From Hyphomicrobiaceae bacterium (GTDB lineage: Bacteria > Pseudomonadota > Alphaproteobacteria > Rhizobiales > Hyphomicrobiaceae): a DNA stretch of 7,114 nucleotides. Of the stretch, positions 1 through 6,373 are shown piece by piece. Made by a program: the position numbers and the translations under genes. Where the stretch lies: the NCBI GenBank assembly GCA_020442225.1, contig JAGRKR010000319.1, forward strand, positions 1 to 7,114, given 5' to 3'. The notes beneath the pieces are model-generated. The model saw only the letters and a list, made by a program, of their open reading frames with translations, was not told the origin of the DNA and ran no database searches. Numbering within the stretch: the stretch's first letter is position 1; the number at the start of each line of letters is the position of its first letter.

Positions 1-52
1 CAGCGGATTTTGATTCCGCCATTCCCAGGTTCGAACCCTGGCGCCCCAGCCA
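1..52 (+). tRNA. tRNA-Gln (UUG anticodon), 3' part only
   Basis: The window opens inside a tRNA gene. The anticodon stem (GCGGA at 3-7 pairing with TCCGC at 15-19) closes a seven-base loop with anticodon TTG at 10-12, which reads glutamine CAA codons. The T-arm follows, with the usual GGTTCGAACCC core. The 3' acceptor strand CGCCCCA is at 42-48, the discriminator G at 49, and an encoded CCA ends at 52. The D-arm and 5' acceptor strand lie outside the window. Only 14 bases separate it from the stop codon of the convergent gene on the other strand, so any tRNA terminator must lie inside that gene's 3' end. Confidence 0.95.
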
Positions 53-66
53 ATGTTTTCAAGCGG

Positions 67-1143
67 TTATGCCGGTTGTCGCTTGGCCTTGAGCCGCGCC
101 ACGGTCTCCGCGACCAGCGGCGGCAGCGCTTGCTCGGGGAACGGATAGACCGAGCTGACATTGATTTCGCACAGCACGAAGGTGTCGGAGCCGTCGGCAT
201 CCTTGGCGCCATAGAGGAAATCGGCGTCCCACAGGACCGGCAGCCCGGACCGCGCCAGGCCGACGCTCTCGCACAGCTCGCTGATCCACTCCCGCTCGAG
301 CTTGTCCTTGAGGGGCTGAAAGTCGGGGCGTGAGGGCGGATAGTAGAGCCGCGGCCCGGGCAGCGGCGCGTCGGTCGGCGAGGCGCCTGCGGGGGCGGGG
401 TGAAGCAGGTTGATCAATTGCTCGCCGAAGCCTGCCACCCGGTCGCCCACCATGTAGCAGCGCACCATGCCCTCCGGCAGCCGCGCCTGATAGGGCTGGT
501 CGATCATGCCGCCGTCCGCTGCGAAATAGGGCTGGCAGCGCGCGAGAAAGGCGCCGAGGGACAGCCGCTCCTCCAGGCTGCCGCGCTTGGCGTGGCGCAC
601 GCGCAGCGGCGTTTCCGGCGAGAGTGCGGTGTGCGGGGCGCTCGCCGGGTCCGCCAGCTCCACCTTCCAGATGCCGTCGCCGCTCTGCCCGCGGATCTGC
701 TTGAGGACGCGCGGACCGGTCGCCAGGCTGGCGGGAAGCTCCAGGCGCATTGCCTCGGCGCTTGCGTAGCGTCGCGTGTCGCAACCCCAGCTCATGGCGC
801 GCGTGCGGAAGAGCACGTCCTTGGTGCCCATCCGTTCGATCGCGTCGGGATGTGCGCTGACGACCACGCCCTCGGCGGCAACGTCTCTCAGCATCGCGTT
901 CAGGATCGTGCGGTCGCGGCCCGCCTCGATCGGGTTGAGCCAGACCAGCACGCCGTCGACCGACAGGAGCCGCGCCCGCATCTGCTCCACGAAGGCATCG
1001 GCATAGGGGGCGCCGATCACGTCGAGGCCGGCATCCGACAGCGCCGTGGCGATGCCGGCGAAGCGCGAGCGCATGACATCGCTCGCCGGCCCTTGCGCGA
1101 CGTCGGCTGGGAAGAGAATGGCAACGCGGTGTGGGCGGGTCAT
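67..1143 (-). CDS. Cj0069-family ATP-grasp-like protein
   Basis: A 358-residue cytoplasmic protein that I match to the Cj0069 family, whose substrate is not established. Visible ATP-grasp-like elements are an N-terminal Rossmann-like strand (VAILFPAD, about 7-14), a VSAHPDAIERMGTKDVL segment near 95-111, a candidate ATP-binding lysine and glycine loop (VLKQIRGQSGDGIWKV, 146-161), and a C-terminal LCEINVSS segment (324-331). The Glu and Asn of that last segment fit the metal-binding positions of ATP-grasp enzymes. If active, it would ligate a carboxylate to an amine or thiol using ATP. The ATG at 1143 is chosen because the family-like sequence begins there and a GGAG lies 10 bases upstream. 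The frame stays open up to 1428, but that extension is arginine-rich low-complexity sequence typical of spurious GC-rich extensions. It is divergent from the DUF2161 gene. Family assignment is from memory of the pattern; enzymatic activity is inference. Confidence 0.82.
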   Translation of the reverse strand: MTRPHRVAILFPADVAQGPASDVMRSRFAGIATALSDAGLDVIGAPYADAFVEQMRARLLSVDGVLVWLNPIEAGRDRTILNAMLRDVAAEGVVVSAHPDAIERMGTKDVLFRTRAMSWGCDTRRYASAEAMRLELPASLATGPRVLKQIRGQSGDGIWKVELADPASAPHTALSPETPLRVRHAKRGSLEERLSLGAFLARCQPYFAADGGMIDQPYQARLPEGMVRCYMVGDRVAGFGEQLINLLHPAPAGASPTDAPLPGPRLYYPPSRPDFQPLKDKLEREWISELCESVGLARSGLPVLWDADFLYGAKDADGSDTFVLCEINVSSVYPFPEQALPPLVAETVARLKAKRQPA

Positions 1144-1430
1144 CGTCGTCTGGCTCCAGGCTCGTGGGCACAGACCGTGGAGCGCCTGCGATCGCGAGGC
1201 CGCCGGCAGCCTCTCCACGACGGTCGTGCGCCGTCGCAACGGAACTTGGGCCAGGAGCCTGACGGGGCGTCCGCACTGCCCCCGCGCTGCCTGTTTAGCG
1301 CTGCGGCTCGCGTGCTGGCAAGGCCCGCGCGCCAGGACGGCCGCGCCGGCGGCTGCGGGCCGCTCGTTCGGCGCGGTGTGAGCAAAGCGTGCGAATCGGT
1401 CATAAGAGCATCCGCGAACGGGGTGCACCG
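1144..1430. other. Divergent intergenic region, very GC-rich
   Basis: This 287-base stretch separates the start codons of the divergent ATP-grasp-like and DUF2161 genes, so it must hold their promoters and leaders. I see no strong sigma70-like -35/-10 pair and no RNA gene. Open frames cross it on both strands, but their translations are arginine- and alanine-rich with no recognisable domain. Confidence 0.5.
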
Positions 1431-2081
1431 ATGGAGACGTCCCTTTATCCGCCGATCAAGAGGTTCCTCGAAGGCCTGGGCCTCGAGGTGAAGGGGGAGG
1501 TCTGCGGTTGCGATGTCGTGGCCCTCGACCAGGGCGCGCCCGTCGCCGTCGTCATCGCCGAGCTGAAGCTCACCTTCACACTCGAGCTGGTGCTCCAGGC
1601 GGTGGACAGGCTGCCGGTGTGCGACGACATCTGGCTCGCCGTCCGCGCCTCCCGCCGCGGGCGCGGCCGCGAGGGCGATCCGCGCGTGCGCAAGCTGTGC
1701 CGCCTCGCCGGTTTCGGACTGCTCACCGTGTCCGCCCGCGGCCAGGTCGAGGTCATCGTCGAGCCTGTGCCCTGGCGGCCGCGGCGGGACCCGAAGCGGC
1801 GCTCACGGATCGTCGAGGAGCACAGGAAGCGCAGGGGAGATCCGGCGACCGGCGGCAGCACGCGCCGCCCCATCATGACGGCCTACCGTCAACAGGCGCT
1901 GGATTGCGCCAGGGCGCTGGCGGCGGCGCCGGGACGCCCGCGCGACCTCAAGACGGACATGCCGGACGCGCCGAAGATCCTGCAGCGCAACGTCTACGGC
2001 TGGTTCGAGCGCATCGAGCGCGGCCGCTACGGCCTCACCGAGCTCGGCCGCGTCGAGCTGGAGCGCTGGACCAGGGAGTGA
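1431..2081 (+). CDS. DUF2161 family protein (PD-(D/E)xK nuclease-like)
   Basis: A 216-residue protein recognisable as the DUF2161 family, often named DUF2161 domain-containing phosphodiesterase in Rhizobiales and relatives. The N-terminal half carries a PD-(D/E)xK-like core: Asp28 in GCDVVAL, then Glu44-x-Lys46 in VIAELKL, followed by a helix (LELVLQAVDRL). These are the expected metal-binding and catalytic positions of restriction-endonuclease-fold nucleases. After a basic linker (RPRRDPKRRSRIVEEHRKR, about 113-131) comes a conserved block starting PIMTAYRQQALDCA. The last 60 or so residues look like a winged helix (PRDLKTDMPDAPKILQRNVYGWFERIERGRYGLTELGR pattern), consistent with DNA binding. 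The ATG at 1431 opens the family-typical METSLYPP start. An in-frame GTG at 1389 would add 14 unrelated residues. The upstream ribosome-binding site is weak. The cellular role of the family is not known to me; nuclease function is inferred from the motif. Confidence 0.88.
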   Translation: METSLYPPIKRFLEGLGLEVKGEVCGCDVVALDQGAPVAVVIAELKLTFTLELVLQAVDRLPVCDDIWLAVRASRRGRGREGDPRVRKLCRLAGFGLLTVSARGQVEVIVEPVPWRPRRDPKRRSRIVEEHRKRRGDPATGGSTRRPIMTAYRQQALDCARALAAAPGRPRDLKTDMPDAPKILQRNVYGWFERIERGRYGLTELGRVELERWTRE

Positions 2082-2229
2082 CCGTGTTGTGCGACGGTGG
2101 ATTTGCAGAAGAATGGCTGTCGGTCGTTCGGGCATTGACGCGGCGTTCCTGCCCGCCAATCAAGTCCGCAGCTGAGGGAGGTCTTGCCGAAGTCGGAGAG
2201 CCCTCGATGCGGGCAAGTGACCCACAACC

Positions 2230-2270
2230 GTCCTCGGGCCAGCGCTCAACACTTGTGTTGCATCGAGGAC
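2230..2270 (+). repeat. Nested inverted repeat (hairpin)
   Basis: The outer arms GTCCTCG (2230-2236) and CGAGGAC (2264-2270) are perfect complements. Inside them, CAACAC (2247-2252) and GTGTTG (2255-2260) form a second perfect stem around TT. The unpaired bulges are 10 bases on the left and 3 on the right. No T-run follows, so a classical terminator is unlikely. The right outer arm contains GAGGA (2265-2269), which sits 7 bases before an ATG at 2277. Confidence 0.6.
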
Positions 2271-2276
2271 GAACGC

Positions 2277-2345
2277 ATGGATCAGCACACCGTGCGCCGC
2301 AACATTTGCATGGCAATGGACAGCGCAACAAGAATGTCTGCTTGA
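2277..2345 (+). CDS. Possible 22-residue small peptide
   Basis: A 22-codon frame starts at ATG 2277 and ends with TGA at 2343-2345. It reads MDQHTVRRNICMAMDSATRM then SA. GAGGA at 2265-2269 lies 7 bases upstream, a good Shine-Dalgarno match, but it sits inside the 3' arm of the 2230-2270 hairpin and would be masked when the hairpin folds. I do not recognise the peptide and it could be chance. It is listed because it combines a spaced ribosome-binding site with a structure that could control it. Confidence 0.2.
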   Translation: MDQHTVRRNICMAMDSATRMSA

Positions 2346-2431
2346 GCATGGAGACACTTTTCGTTCCCGTCTTCACGGCGGGCCGGGTTCAGACTGATGT
2401 GCTGCAGCAGGCGTCGCTCCGCTCATGGTAA

Positions 2432-2447
2432 AGCCGTCCCGACGGCT
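2432..2447. repeat. Perfect short inverted repeat
   Basis: AGCCGTC (2432-2438) and GACGGCT (2441-2447) are perfect complements separated by CC. As RNA this would be a six-pair stem with a four-base loop. A T5 stretch occurs some 20 bases downstream (2465-2469), too far away for a standard intrinsic terminator. It may be an operator-like dyad or a remnant of a repeated element. Confidence 0.4.
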
Positions 2448-2689
2448 GACATTCCCAACGCAGGGTTTTTCGCCATCGCCAAGTCCAGCAGCAACCGAGG
2501 GGACCGTGTCGAATGCCAGGCTCGCGCAAGCTTCTCCAGGAATACGCTACGTATCCCGGTAGTTGCCAATCCACCTGTCCATCCATCGGGCTCATATCGC
2601 GTCTCGAATATGATGGGCTGGACGGCGCGCGCTAAAGGCATAGAGGAGCTATGTGAACCTCGGAAAGCGAGCCACCTGAAGGAGCGACT

Positions 2690-3154
2690 TCAGTCGAAAT
2701 TCCGTGATGGAAAGACCCGCCACTCGTTGTGCTCCAGTCGTAGCACCAAGTATTCGCTCCCTTCATTGTACTTTTCGAAGCGCACCTTGTACCGCAGGAT
2801 GGCGAATGGGCCGCTAAGATCCCGGTACTTATCTATTTTCTGCATCTCCGGATCTGCGGTCGTCTCCGCAAAGTAGACGACGACGAGCGTCCGCGAGATC
2901 ACTTTGCCGAACATCTCGCGGTACTGCACGATAGATTTGAGTAGGTCGGAGTCTGGAAATTTCTGGGATTTTTCGCTGAAGAGAGGCCGCAGCTTCTTGA
3001 TATCGGGCGTGTCGGTGTCGAGGATGGCCGTGACCTCCTTTGCAATTGCGAGCACGGCCTTCAGTCTCGGGTCGTCGGCCTGGGCATAAGCGTTGCCACA
3101 GACCAGGAGCATCAGCAGGGCGGACACGGCCTTCAGAAGGCGCAAGGCACTCAT
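2690..3154 (-). CDS. Small exported protein, NTF2-like (DUF4019-like) fold suspected
   Basis: A 154-residue protein with a clear Sec signal peptide: basic LRLLK start, hydrophobic core VSALLMLLVCG, and an AYA|QA cleavage site after residue 24. Cys19 is preceded by Val rather than Gly, Ala or Ser, so it is not a good lipobox and the protein is probably soluble in the periplasm or secreted. The mature part is about 130 residues. It has a helical first half (LKAVLAIAKEVTAIL) and a beta-rich second half: RTLVVVYFAET, AILRYKVRFE, SEYLVLRLEHNEWRVFPSRNF. This resembles DUF4019/NTF2-like small domains in which a strand pair ends in a W-R-V segment; the assignment is tentative. GAGGAG (complement of 3161-3166) stands 6 bases before the ATG and fixes the start. 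It is divergent from the peptidase-like gene and convergent with DUF2161. No catalytic residues can be named. Confidence 0.8.
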   Translation of the reverse strand: MSALRLLKAVSALLMLLVCGNAYAQADDPRLKAVLAIAKEVTAILDTDTPDIKKLRPLFSEKSQKFPDSDLLKSIVQYREMFGKVISRTLVVVYFAETTADPEMQKIDKYRDLSGPFAILRYKVRFEKYNEGSEYLVLRLEHNEWRVFPSRNFD

Positions 3155-3160
3155 GCATCA

Positions 3161-3166
3161 CTCCTC
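3161..3166 (-). promoter_or_regulatory. Ribosome-binding site of the 154-residue exported protein
   Basis: The minus-strand reading is GAGGAG followed by six bases and ATG. This is a strong match at optimal spacing and decides the start at 3154. An upstream ATG at 3161-3159 on the same strand is in another frame and overlaps this site. Confidence 0.7.
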
Positions 3167-3310
3167 AGTACCTCAAGCCGGGATCACCCAGGCAGCATCC
3201 GGTCGTGCTGACGCTACCCTGCTGGCTGAGCGTCGGCAACGGCCTCAGATGGATTCAGAACGCTCGCTGGCCATGAAGCGACCGATCGTGTCCACTCAGA
3301 CGGCTCGTGA

Positions 3311-3340
3311 TTGACTGTAAGTCAAATGAAAGAGTATCGT
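3311..3340 (+). promoter_or_regulatory. Candidate promoter with a palindromic -35 region
   Basis: TTGACT (3311-3316) matches five of six bases of the sigma70 -35 consensus. TATCGT (3335-3340), 18 bases on, matches four of six of the -10. Transcription would start near 3347, leaving a leader of roughly 55 bases before the peptidase-like gene. The -35 box is one arm of a perfect 15-base dyad, TTGACT-GTA-AGTCAA (3311-3325), so a dimeric regulator could bind over the promoter. A second dyad, GTCAC-N8-GTGAC (3354-3371), lies in the predicted leader. Confidence 0.4.
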
Positions 3341-3401
3341 CTGACGCGCAAAGGTCACTCGACGATGTGACTGGCTACGCCTAGCCCCTAGGATGCGTGT
3401 C

Positions 3402-4547
3402 ATGTGTGCGAGCCGGCGGAGTCTTCTGATCGGTGCGAGCGCTGCTCTTGCGGTTGATCGATTGGCGGCCGTCTTCGTTTCGTCGGCCCTCGCACAGTCC
3501 TCTCGATTGCCAAGTTACCACACACCGAGGCTCGATGCTGCCGTTGATCGGTTCAAGTCCGAGTTCGGCTCACATACTCAATATTTCCGCTATGGCCAAT
3601 TCTACCTGACCAATCACGAGCGGGATCAGATCCTCAGCTATATCGACGGCCTCATTCGCTCGGATCCCCTGATCGCCGCCCTCGGTCGCAGCGGACTGGG
3701 TGCCTTCGTGACCGCGGCCATGAACGATTTCCGCGACCTGTTTTTCAACGGCGTGTCACGCGTCGATGTCGCCGCGGCGGTCCGGCTTGCCGAAAGGGTT
3801 GCCCGTTCGATGAGCGACGGCGCCCGACTGCGCGCGGTCTTTGCGCCGAGACGGGACGAGAGGGCTTGGGCGCGTACGTCGTTCGAGGTCGTTTGGGGGA
3901 ACCCGGTCATTGCCCCGGGTCCGCCGCTGCTAGGTGGACCGCCGTCACTCCGCCGGGCACGCGCTGCTTTTGAGTATGAGAAAGACAAGTGCTTCAGATG
4001 CGCGACGGCGATGGCCAGCAAGCTGGCCGCACGGCGGGGCATGAAGCGCCTTCCCCCGAGTCTGGCCATACCGAGATCTATCGTCGCCAACGCACAGGTG
4101 AGGGCATCCGGACGAGGCGTGCAATCGATCAGCTACTCGTCCCCTGCCACCCTGAGGCTGACAGTGGAGCGCATGAAGGCGGCACTACGCGCCGGGGCCT
4201 TCGTGCTGTGCGGGGTTCTCAGTGGTCTGGCGCAAGACATGAGCACGTTTCCCAACCCCGAGCACTTCCTGCTGGTATTCGATCACGACACGATCGGCGG
4301 TCGGGATGCTTTCGTCTTCTGGGACGCGGATGCGGTCCGCAGCAATATCCTGGATTCGCGCGGCGGCGGCGGCTGGGGGCACGGCTTCGGGTGCCTCATT
4401 CATGCCGACGGGCATCTATCCACGGCATTCAGTACGGCGGATCTCGCTGCGGTGGACCTAAGCAGCAGGGATACCAACGGCGATCACCTCATACTGCCTA
4501 GACGACATCGCTATCAGGTCTACCAGATGCGGACGCTGCCACAATAA
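3402..4547 (+). CDS. Exported protein with C39/papain-like cysteine peptidase pattern
   Basis: A 381-residue exported protein. It starts with SRRSLLIG at residues 4-11, a near-match to the twin-arginine (Tat) motif, then a moderately hydrophobic stretch and an ALA|QS cleavage site after residue 31. Tat export is therefore likely but Sec cannot be excluded. The central part is helical (about 45-150), followed by a proline/glycine-rich linker (APGPPLLGGPPS). From residue 194 the pattern resembles C39/papain-like peptidases: KCFRCATAMASKLAARRG with Cys197 or Cys200 at a helix start, then VERMKAALRAGAFVLCGVLSG, then HFLLVFDHD with His288, then FVFWDADAV with Asp308 or Asp310. That gives a Cys, His, Asp order and a small-residue helix as in that fold. 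A glycine run (RGGGGWGHG) follows. The start at 3402 is preferred because AGGA (3390-3393) is 8 bases upstream; an in-frame ATG at 3393 would add three residues but abuts the AGG. I do not recognise the family. The enzyme class is inference and the substrate unknown. Confidence 0.8.
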   Translation: MCASRRSLLIGASAALAVDRLAAVFVSSALAQSSRLPSYHTPRLDAAVDRFKSEFGSHTQYFRYGQFYLTNHERDQILSYIDGLIRSDPLIAALGRSGLGAFVTAAMNDFRDLFFNGVSRVDVAAAVRLAERVARSMSDGARLRAVFAPRRDERAWARTSFEVVWGNPVIAPGPPLLGGPPSLRRARAAFEYEKDKCFRCATAMASKLAARRGMKRLPPSLAIPRSIVANAQVRASGRGVQSISYSSPATLRLTVERMKAALRAGAFVLCGVLSGLAQDMSTFPNPEHFLLVFDHDTIGGRDAFVFWDADAVRSNILDSRGGGGWGHGFGCLIHADGHLSTAFSTADLAAVDLSSRDTNGDHLILPRRHRYQVYQMRTLPQ

Positions 4548-4647
4548 CTGACGCGTTGCCTTCGGCCCTAAGAGACTCTGCGCTGCTCTCTGAGCTTCAT
4601 AATGCGACCCCTGCTGTGCGATTTCGATCGTTCGAGGAGTGCACGTC
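4548..4647 (+). promoter_or_regulatory. Gene spacer with a candidate -10 element
   Basis: This 100-base gap precedes the cysteine-repeat gene. CATAAT at 4598-4603 matches five of six bases of the -10 consensus, but the sequence 16-18 bases upstream (ACTCTG region) is a poor -35. A promoter here is possible; read-through from the upstream gene is equally possible. No terminator-like hairpin with a T-run is present. Confidence 0.3.
4634..4639 (+). promoter_or_regulatory. Ribosome-binding site deciding the start of the cysteine-repeat gene
   Basis: GAGGAG lies 8 bases before the ATG at 4648. The alternative GTG start at 4639 uses the last base of this site itself, so it cannot be served by it. 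The ATG is therefore the supported start. Confidence 0.7.
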
Positions 4648-6363
4648 ATGCGCGAGCCAATGGTTGCAACTGGGGACGGAACGGCGACGGCAGGTCGTCG
4701 CTTGAGTAGGAAACTGGCGCGGCTCCTCGTGGGCGCTTGGAGCACGCTGGCGGCACTGACACTGGGTCCCGCGACAGTCCGCGCGGACGAGGTGGACACC
4801 GCCGTGGAGGCATTCTCGCTGGCGACCTCGCCACTCGGATTCACTCCAGGGCCGACCGAGAAGCTGATCATCAAAGCGCTCGTCCGCTGCGCGACCAACA
4901 AGAGGTCCGTACTCGTATGCGCCCGCGAGGAGGCCCTTCGCCAGTTGCCGGCCGAGACGCGCCCCCTCGCGACATGCATGTTGCAAGGCCGGTCGATCGA
5001 GGCCTGCGCGGAGAACGAGCTGCTCCGGAGGCTACCTCCGGAGACACGAGGCGTCGCCCAGTGTCTCGCCAGCAGAAGATCGCTTGCCGATTGCGCGAGA
5101 GGTGAGATCGCGCGACGGCTGCCGCCTCAGACGCAGGCGATCGGCACCTGCATGACGTCCGGCGCGAGCTACGAGAAGTGCGCCGCGCAGGAAGCTCTGC
5201 GCCGCATGCCTGCGGCATCGCGTGAGATAGCGGCCTGCCTGGCCAAGCGCACCGACATCGGCAAGTGCGCCGTGCACGCCGCCGCTGGTTCCAAGCAGCG
5301 CCACACGCTCGATCTGATCGAGAAGCTGAAGGCCGACGGCCGCAGCGATCTCGGCAAGCCGCCCAACGGAATTCACAACATCATCAGGGTGGCTGAGGGG
5401 ATCAAGCATGACAAATGGGACGACGTTCTGATCTACGGCGGCGCGGAGGTCTACAAGGTCGCGGCAAAGATCGTTTTGAGCATCTTCCTCACACCAGCTT
5501 TGCAACCACTGATCAGCCCAATCGTCGACACCGTCGTGCAGAACCGGGTGCAACTTGTTGCCAACCTGATCAAGGGGCTCAAGCAGCGCGACCAGCGTCT
5601 AATTGGTCAGGCGGTAACCGAGGCGTACCTGCTTGCCCAGGTTGAGATCCCCTGCTCCGTCGTCCCGGGCGACCTGCGTGAAGCCGTTTGCGGTACGATT
5701 GGCAAGATAATCAAGCACGTTGGGAAGGTTGGCGGTGATGCCGCTGACCTGGCTGTCCGCCTCATCAAACGGCCCCTAGCAATCCCTGACACGCTATGGA
5801 CGGAAACACAGGGTGCGCGGGAACGGATCGCGGGAAAGAAAAGGGGATGCATGCCGGCGCCGAACTACTATGCCGGTCACTATGTGCGATGCTACCACCG
5901 CGGGGCCTATCTCCAACTTGCCGGCTCAAGCCATTTGACCCCATTTCGTGATGCGCTCAATGGGAATTGTCGCCGCTATTACGATCAGTGCTTTTTTTCT
6001 AATAGGTTTGACGGCCTATGCAATCCGCAACGCGACATGTTCCGCAAGCACGTTGATGAAATCGCTCGCGGCATTCGGTACGCGGCAACTGTCTATGCTT
6101 ACTCGTACGCGCGCTTCATGAAACGCCAAGGCAAGGCAATTTGTGATGGTCGTCACGCCGACCAACAGACAAAGGCCTTCATCAGCCGCTGTGAACAGGC
6201 CCTCTATAAGCAGATGCCTGTCAAAGGCCATCCGCGGAACGACAGTTGCGGAGGAAAATACAGCTTTGCGGAAACAGCCCATCATGTCGCATGTGCGAAG
6301 GCTGTAGAGCGGATGGACCCTCGCCGAGTGCAGACTGCAGCATGCAAAGCAGCTCCGCGCTGA
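4648..6363 (+). CDS. Cysteine-rich exported protein with C-x9-C tandem repeats
   Basis: A 571-residue protein I do not recognise. The N-terminus has a long basic stretch (AGRRLSRKLARLL), a hydrophobic core (VGAWSTLAALTLG) and a VRA|DE cleavage site near residue 46, so it is exported. Residues 81-207 hold four full and one partial 29-residue repeat. Each has two cysteines nine residues apart, then a helix ending LRRLP or similar (Cys 81/91, 110/120, 139/149, 168/178, 197/207). Residues 262-300 contain a hydrophobic segment (VAAKIVLSIFLTPALQPLIS), possibly a membrane-active or buried helix. The rest (336-571) has 12 more cysteines among aromatic residues (NYYAGHYVRCYHRGAY; CRRYYDQCFFSNRFDGLC). 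The total of 22 cysteines is even, which fits full disulfide pairing in the periplasm or outside. No enzyme motif is visible. The gene ends 20 bases before the sphingomyelinase-type gene, so the two are probably cotranscribed. Possible roles are a structural, binding or toxin-like partner; none is shown. Confidence 0.85.
   Translation: MREPMVATGDGTATAGRRLSRKLARLLVGAWSTLAALTLGPATVRADEVDTAVEAFSLATSPLGFTPGPTEKLIIKALVRCATNKRSVLVCAREEALRQLPAETRPLATCMLQGRSIEACAENELLRRLPPETRGVAQCLASRRSLADCARGEIARRLPPQTQAIGTCMTSGASYEKCAAQEALRRMPAASREIAACLAKRTDIGKCAVHAAAGSKQRHTLDLIEKLKADGRSDLGKPPNGIHNIIRVAEGIKHDKWDDVLIYGGAEVYKVAAKIVLSIFLTPALQPLISPIVDTVVQNRVQLVANLIKGLKQRDQRLIGQAVTEAYLLAQVEIPCSVVPGDLREAVCGTIGKIIKHVGKVGGDAADLAVRLIKRPLAIPDTLWTETQGARERIAGKKRGCMPAPNYYAGHYVRCYHRGAYLQLAGSSHLTPFRDALNGNCRRYYDQCFFSNRFDGLCNPQRDMFRKHVDEIARGIRYAATVYAYSYARFMKRQGKAICDGRHADQQTKAFISRCEQALYKQMPVKGHPRNDSCGGKYSFAETAHHVACAKAVERMDPRRVQTAACKAAPR
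4888..5268 (+). repeat. 29-residue tandem repeat (four full units plus part of a fifth)
   Basis: The units start at each first cysteine: 4888-4974, 4975-5061, 5062-5148, 5149-5235 and partial 5236-5268. Each is exactly 87 bases. The common protein pattern is C-x9-C-A-x2-E-x2-R-R-(L/M)-P-x3-(T/S)-(R/Q), followed by three more residues before the next cysteine; unit 1 has RQ for RR. The fifth unit ends soon after its second cysteine. The units have diverged but keep their length with no insertions, which points to structural constraint. Confidence 0.9.
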
Positions 6364-6373
6364 TCGGAACACT

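Larger units (their letters stand above)
2082..2689. other. 608-base stretch with no convincing large gene
   Basis: This region lies between the 3' ends of two convergent genes. Open frames exist on both strands (for example plus 2397-2876, minus 2035-2376 and 2423-2641), but none has a good ribosome-binding site, recognisable domain or protein-like composition, and several overlap real genes. It is rich in inverted repeats: 2230-2270 (nested), 2432-2447, 2639-2653 (CATAG-AGGAG-CTATG) and 2676-2693 (CTGAAG-N6-CTTCAG, overlapping the stop of the minus-strand gene). None of these is followed by a run of T on either strand. It could be decayed mobile or coding DNA, or hold a small RNA or peptide. 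Nothing in it is recognisable as a transposase. Confidence 0.5.

Noticed and set aside
1..52. Attachment site in the tRNA-Gln 3' end
   Set aside because: I found no second copy of the tRNA 3' sequence elsewhere in the window and no integrase, so an integration event cannot be supported here.
60..85. Inverted repeat CAAGCG-N14-CGCTTG as a terminator for the tRNA or the convergent gene
   Set aside because: No T-run follows on either strand, and the loop is long. It also lies in the 3' coding end of the minus-strand gene.
1144..1428. Upstream extension of the minus-strand ATP-grasp-like frame to 1428
   Set aside because: The added 95 residues are Arg/Ala-rich with no domain, and a good ATG with GGAG upstream exists at 1143. 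High GC alone keeps the frame open.
1389..1430. GTG start for DUF2161 at 1389
   Set aside because: The 14 added residues are unlike the family start METSLYPP, and no ribosome-binding site favours it.
400..1491. Long open plus-strand frame opposite the ATP-grasp-like gene
   Set aside because: It is antisense to a gene with recognisable motifs, its translation is His/Arg/Ala low-complexity, and it runs into the DUF2161 start. It is a shadow frame.
2397..2876. 159-codon plus-strand frame
   Set aside because: It overlaps the well-supported minus-strand gene ending at 2690, lacks a ribosome-binding site and has no protein-like domain.
3211..3239. Promoter for the 154-residue exported gene (minus-strand TTGCCG, 17 bases, TAGCGT)
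   Set aside because: The -10 matches only three of six bases. It is too weak to call without transcription data.
4639..4647. GTG start for the cysteine-repeat protein
   Set aside because: The GTG overlaps the Shine-Dalgarno sequence that correctly serves ATG 4648.
5992..5998. Run of seven T as a phase-variation tract
   Set aside because: Seven bases is short for slippage-driven switching, and the surrounding codons (Cys-Phe-Phe-Ser) are compatible with normal coding. The reading frame continues normally.
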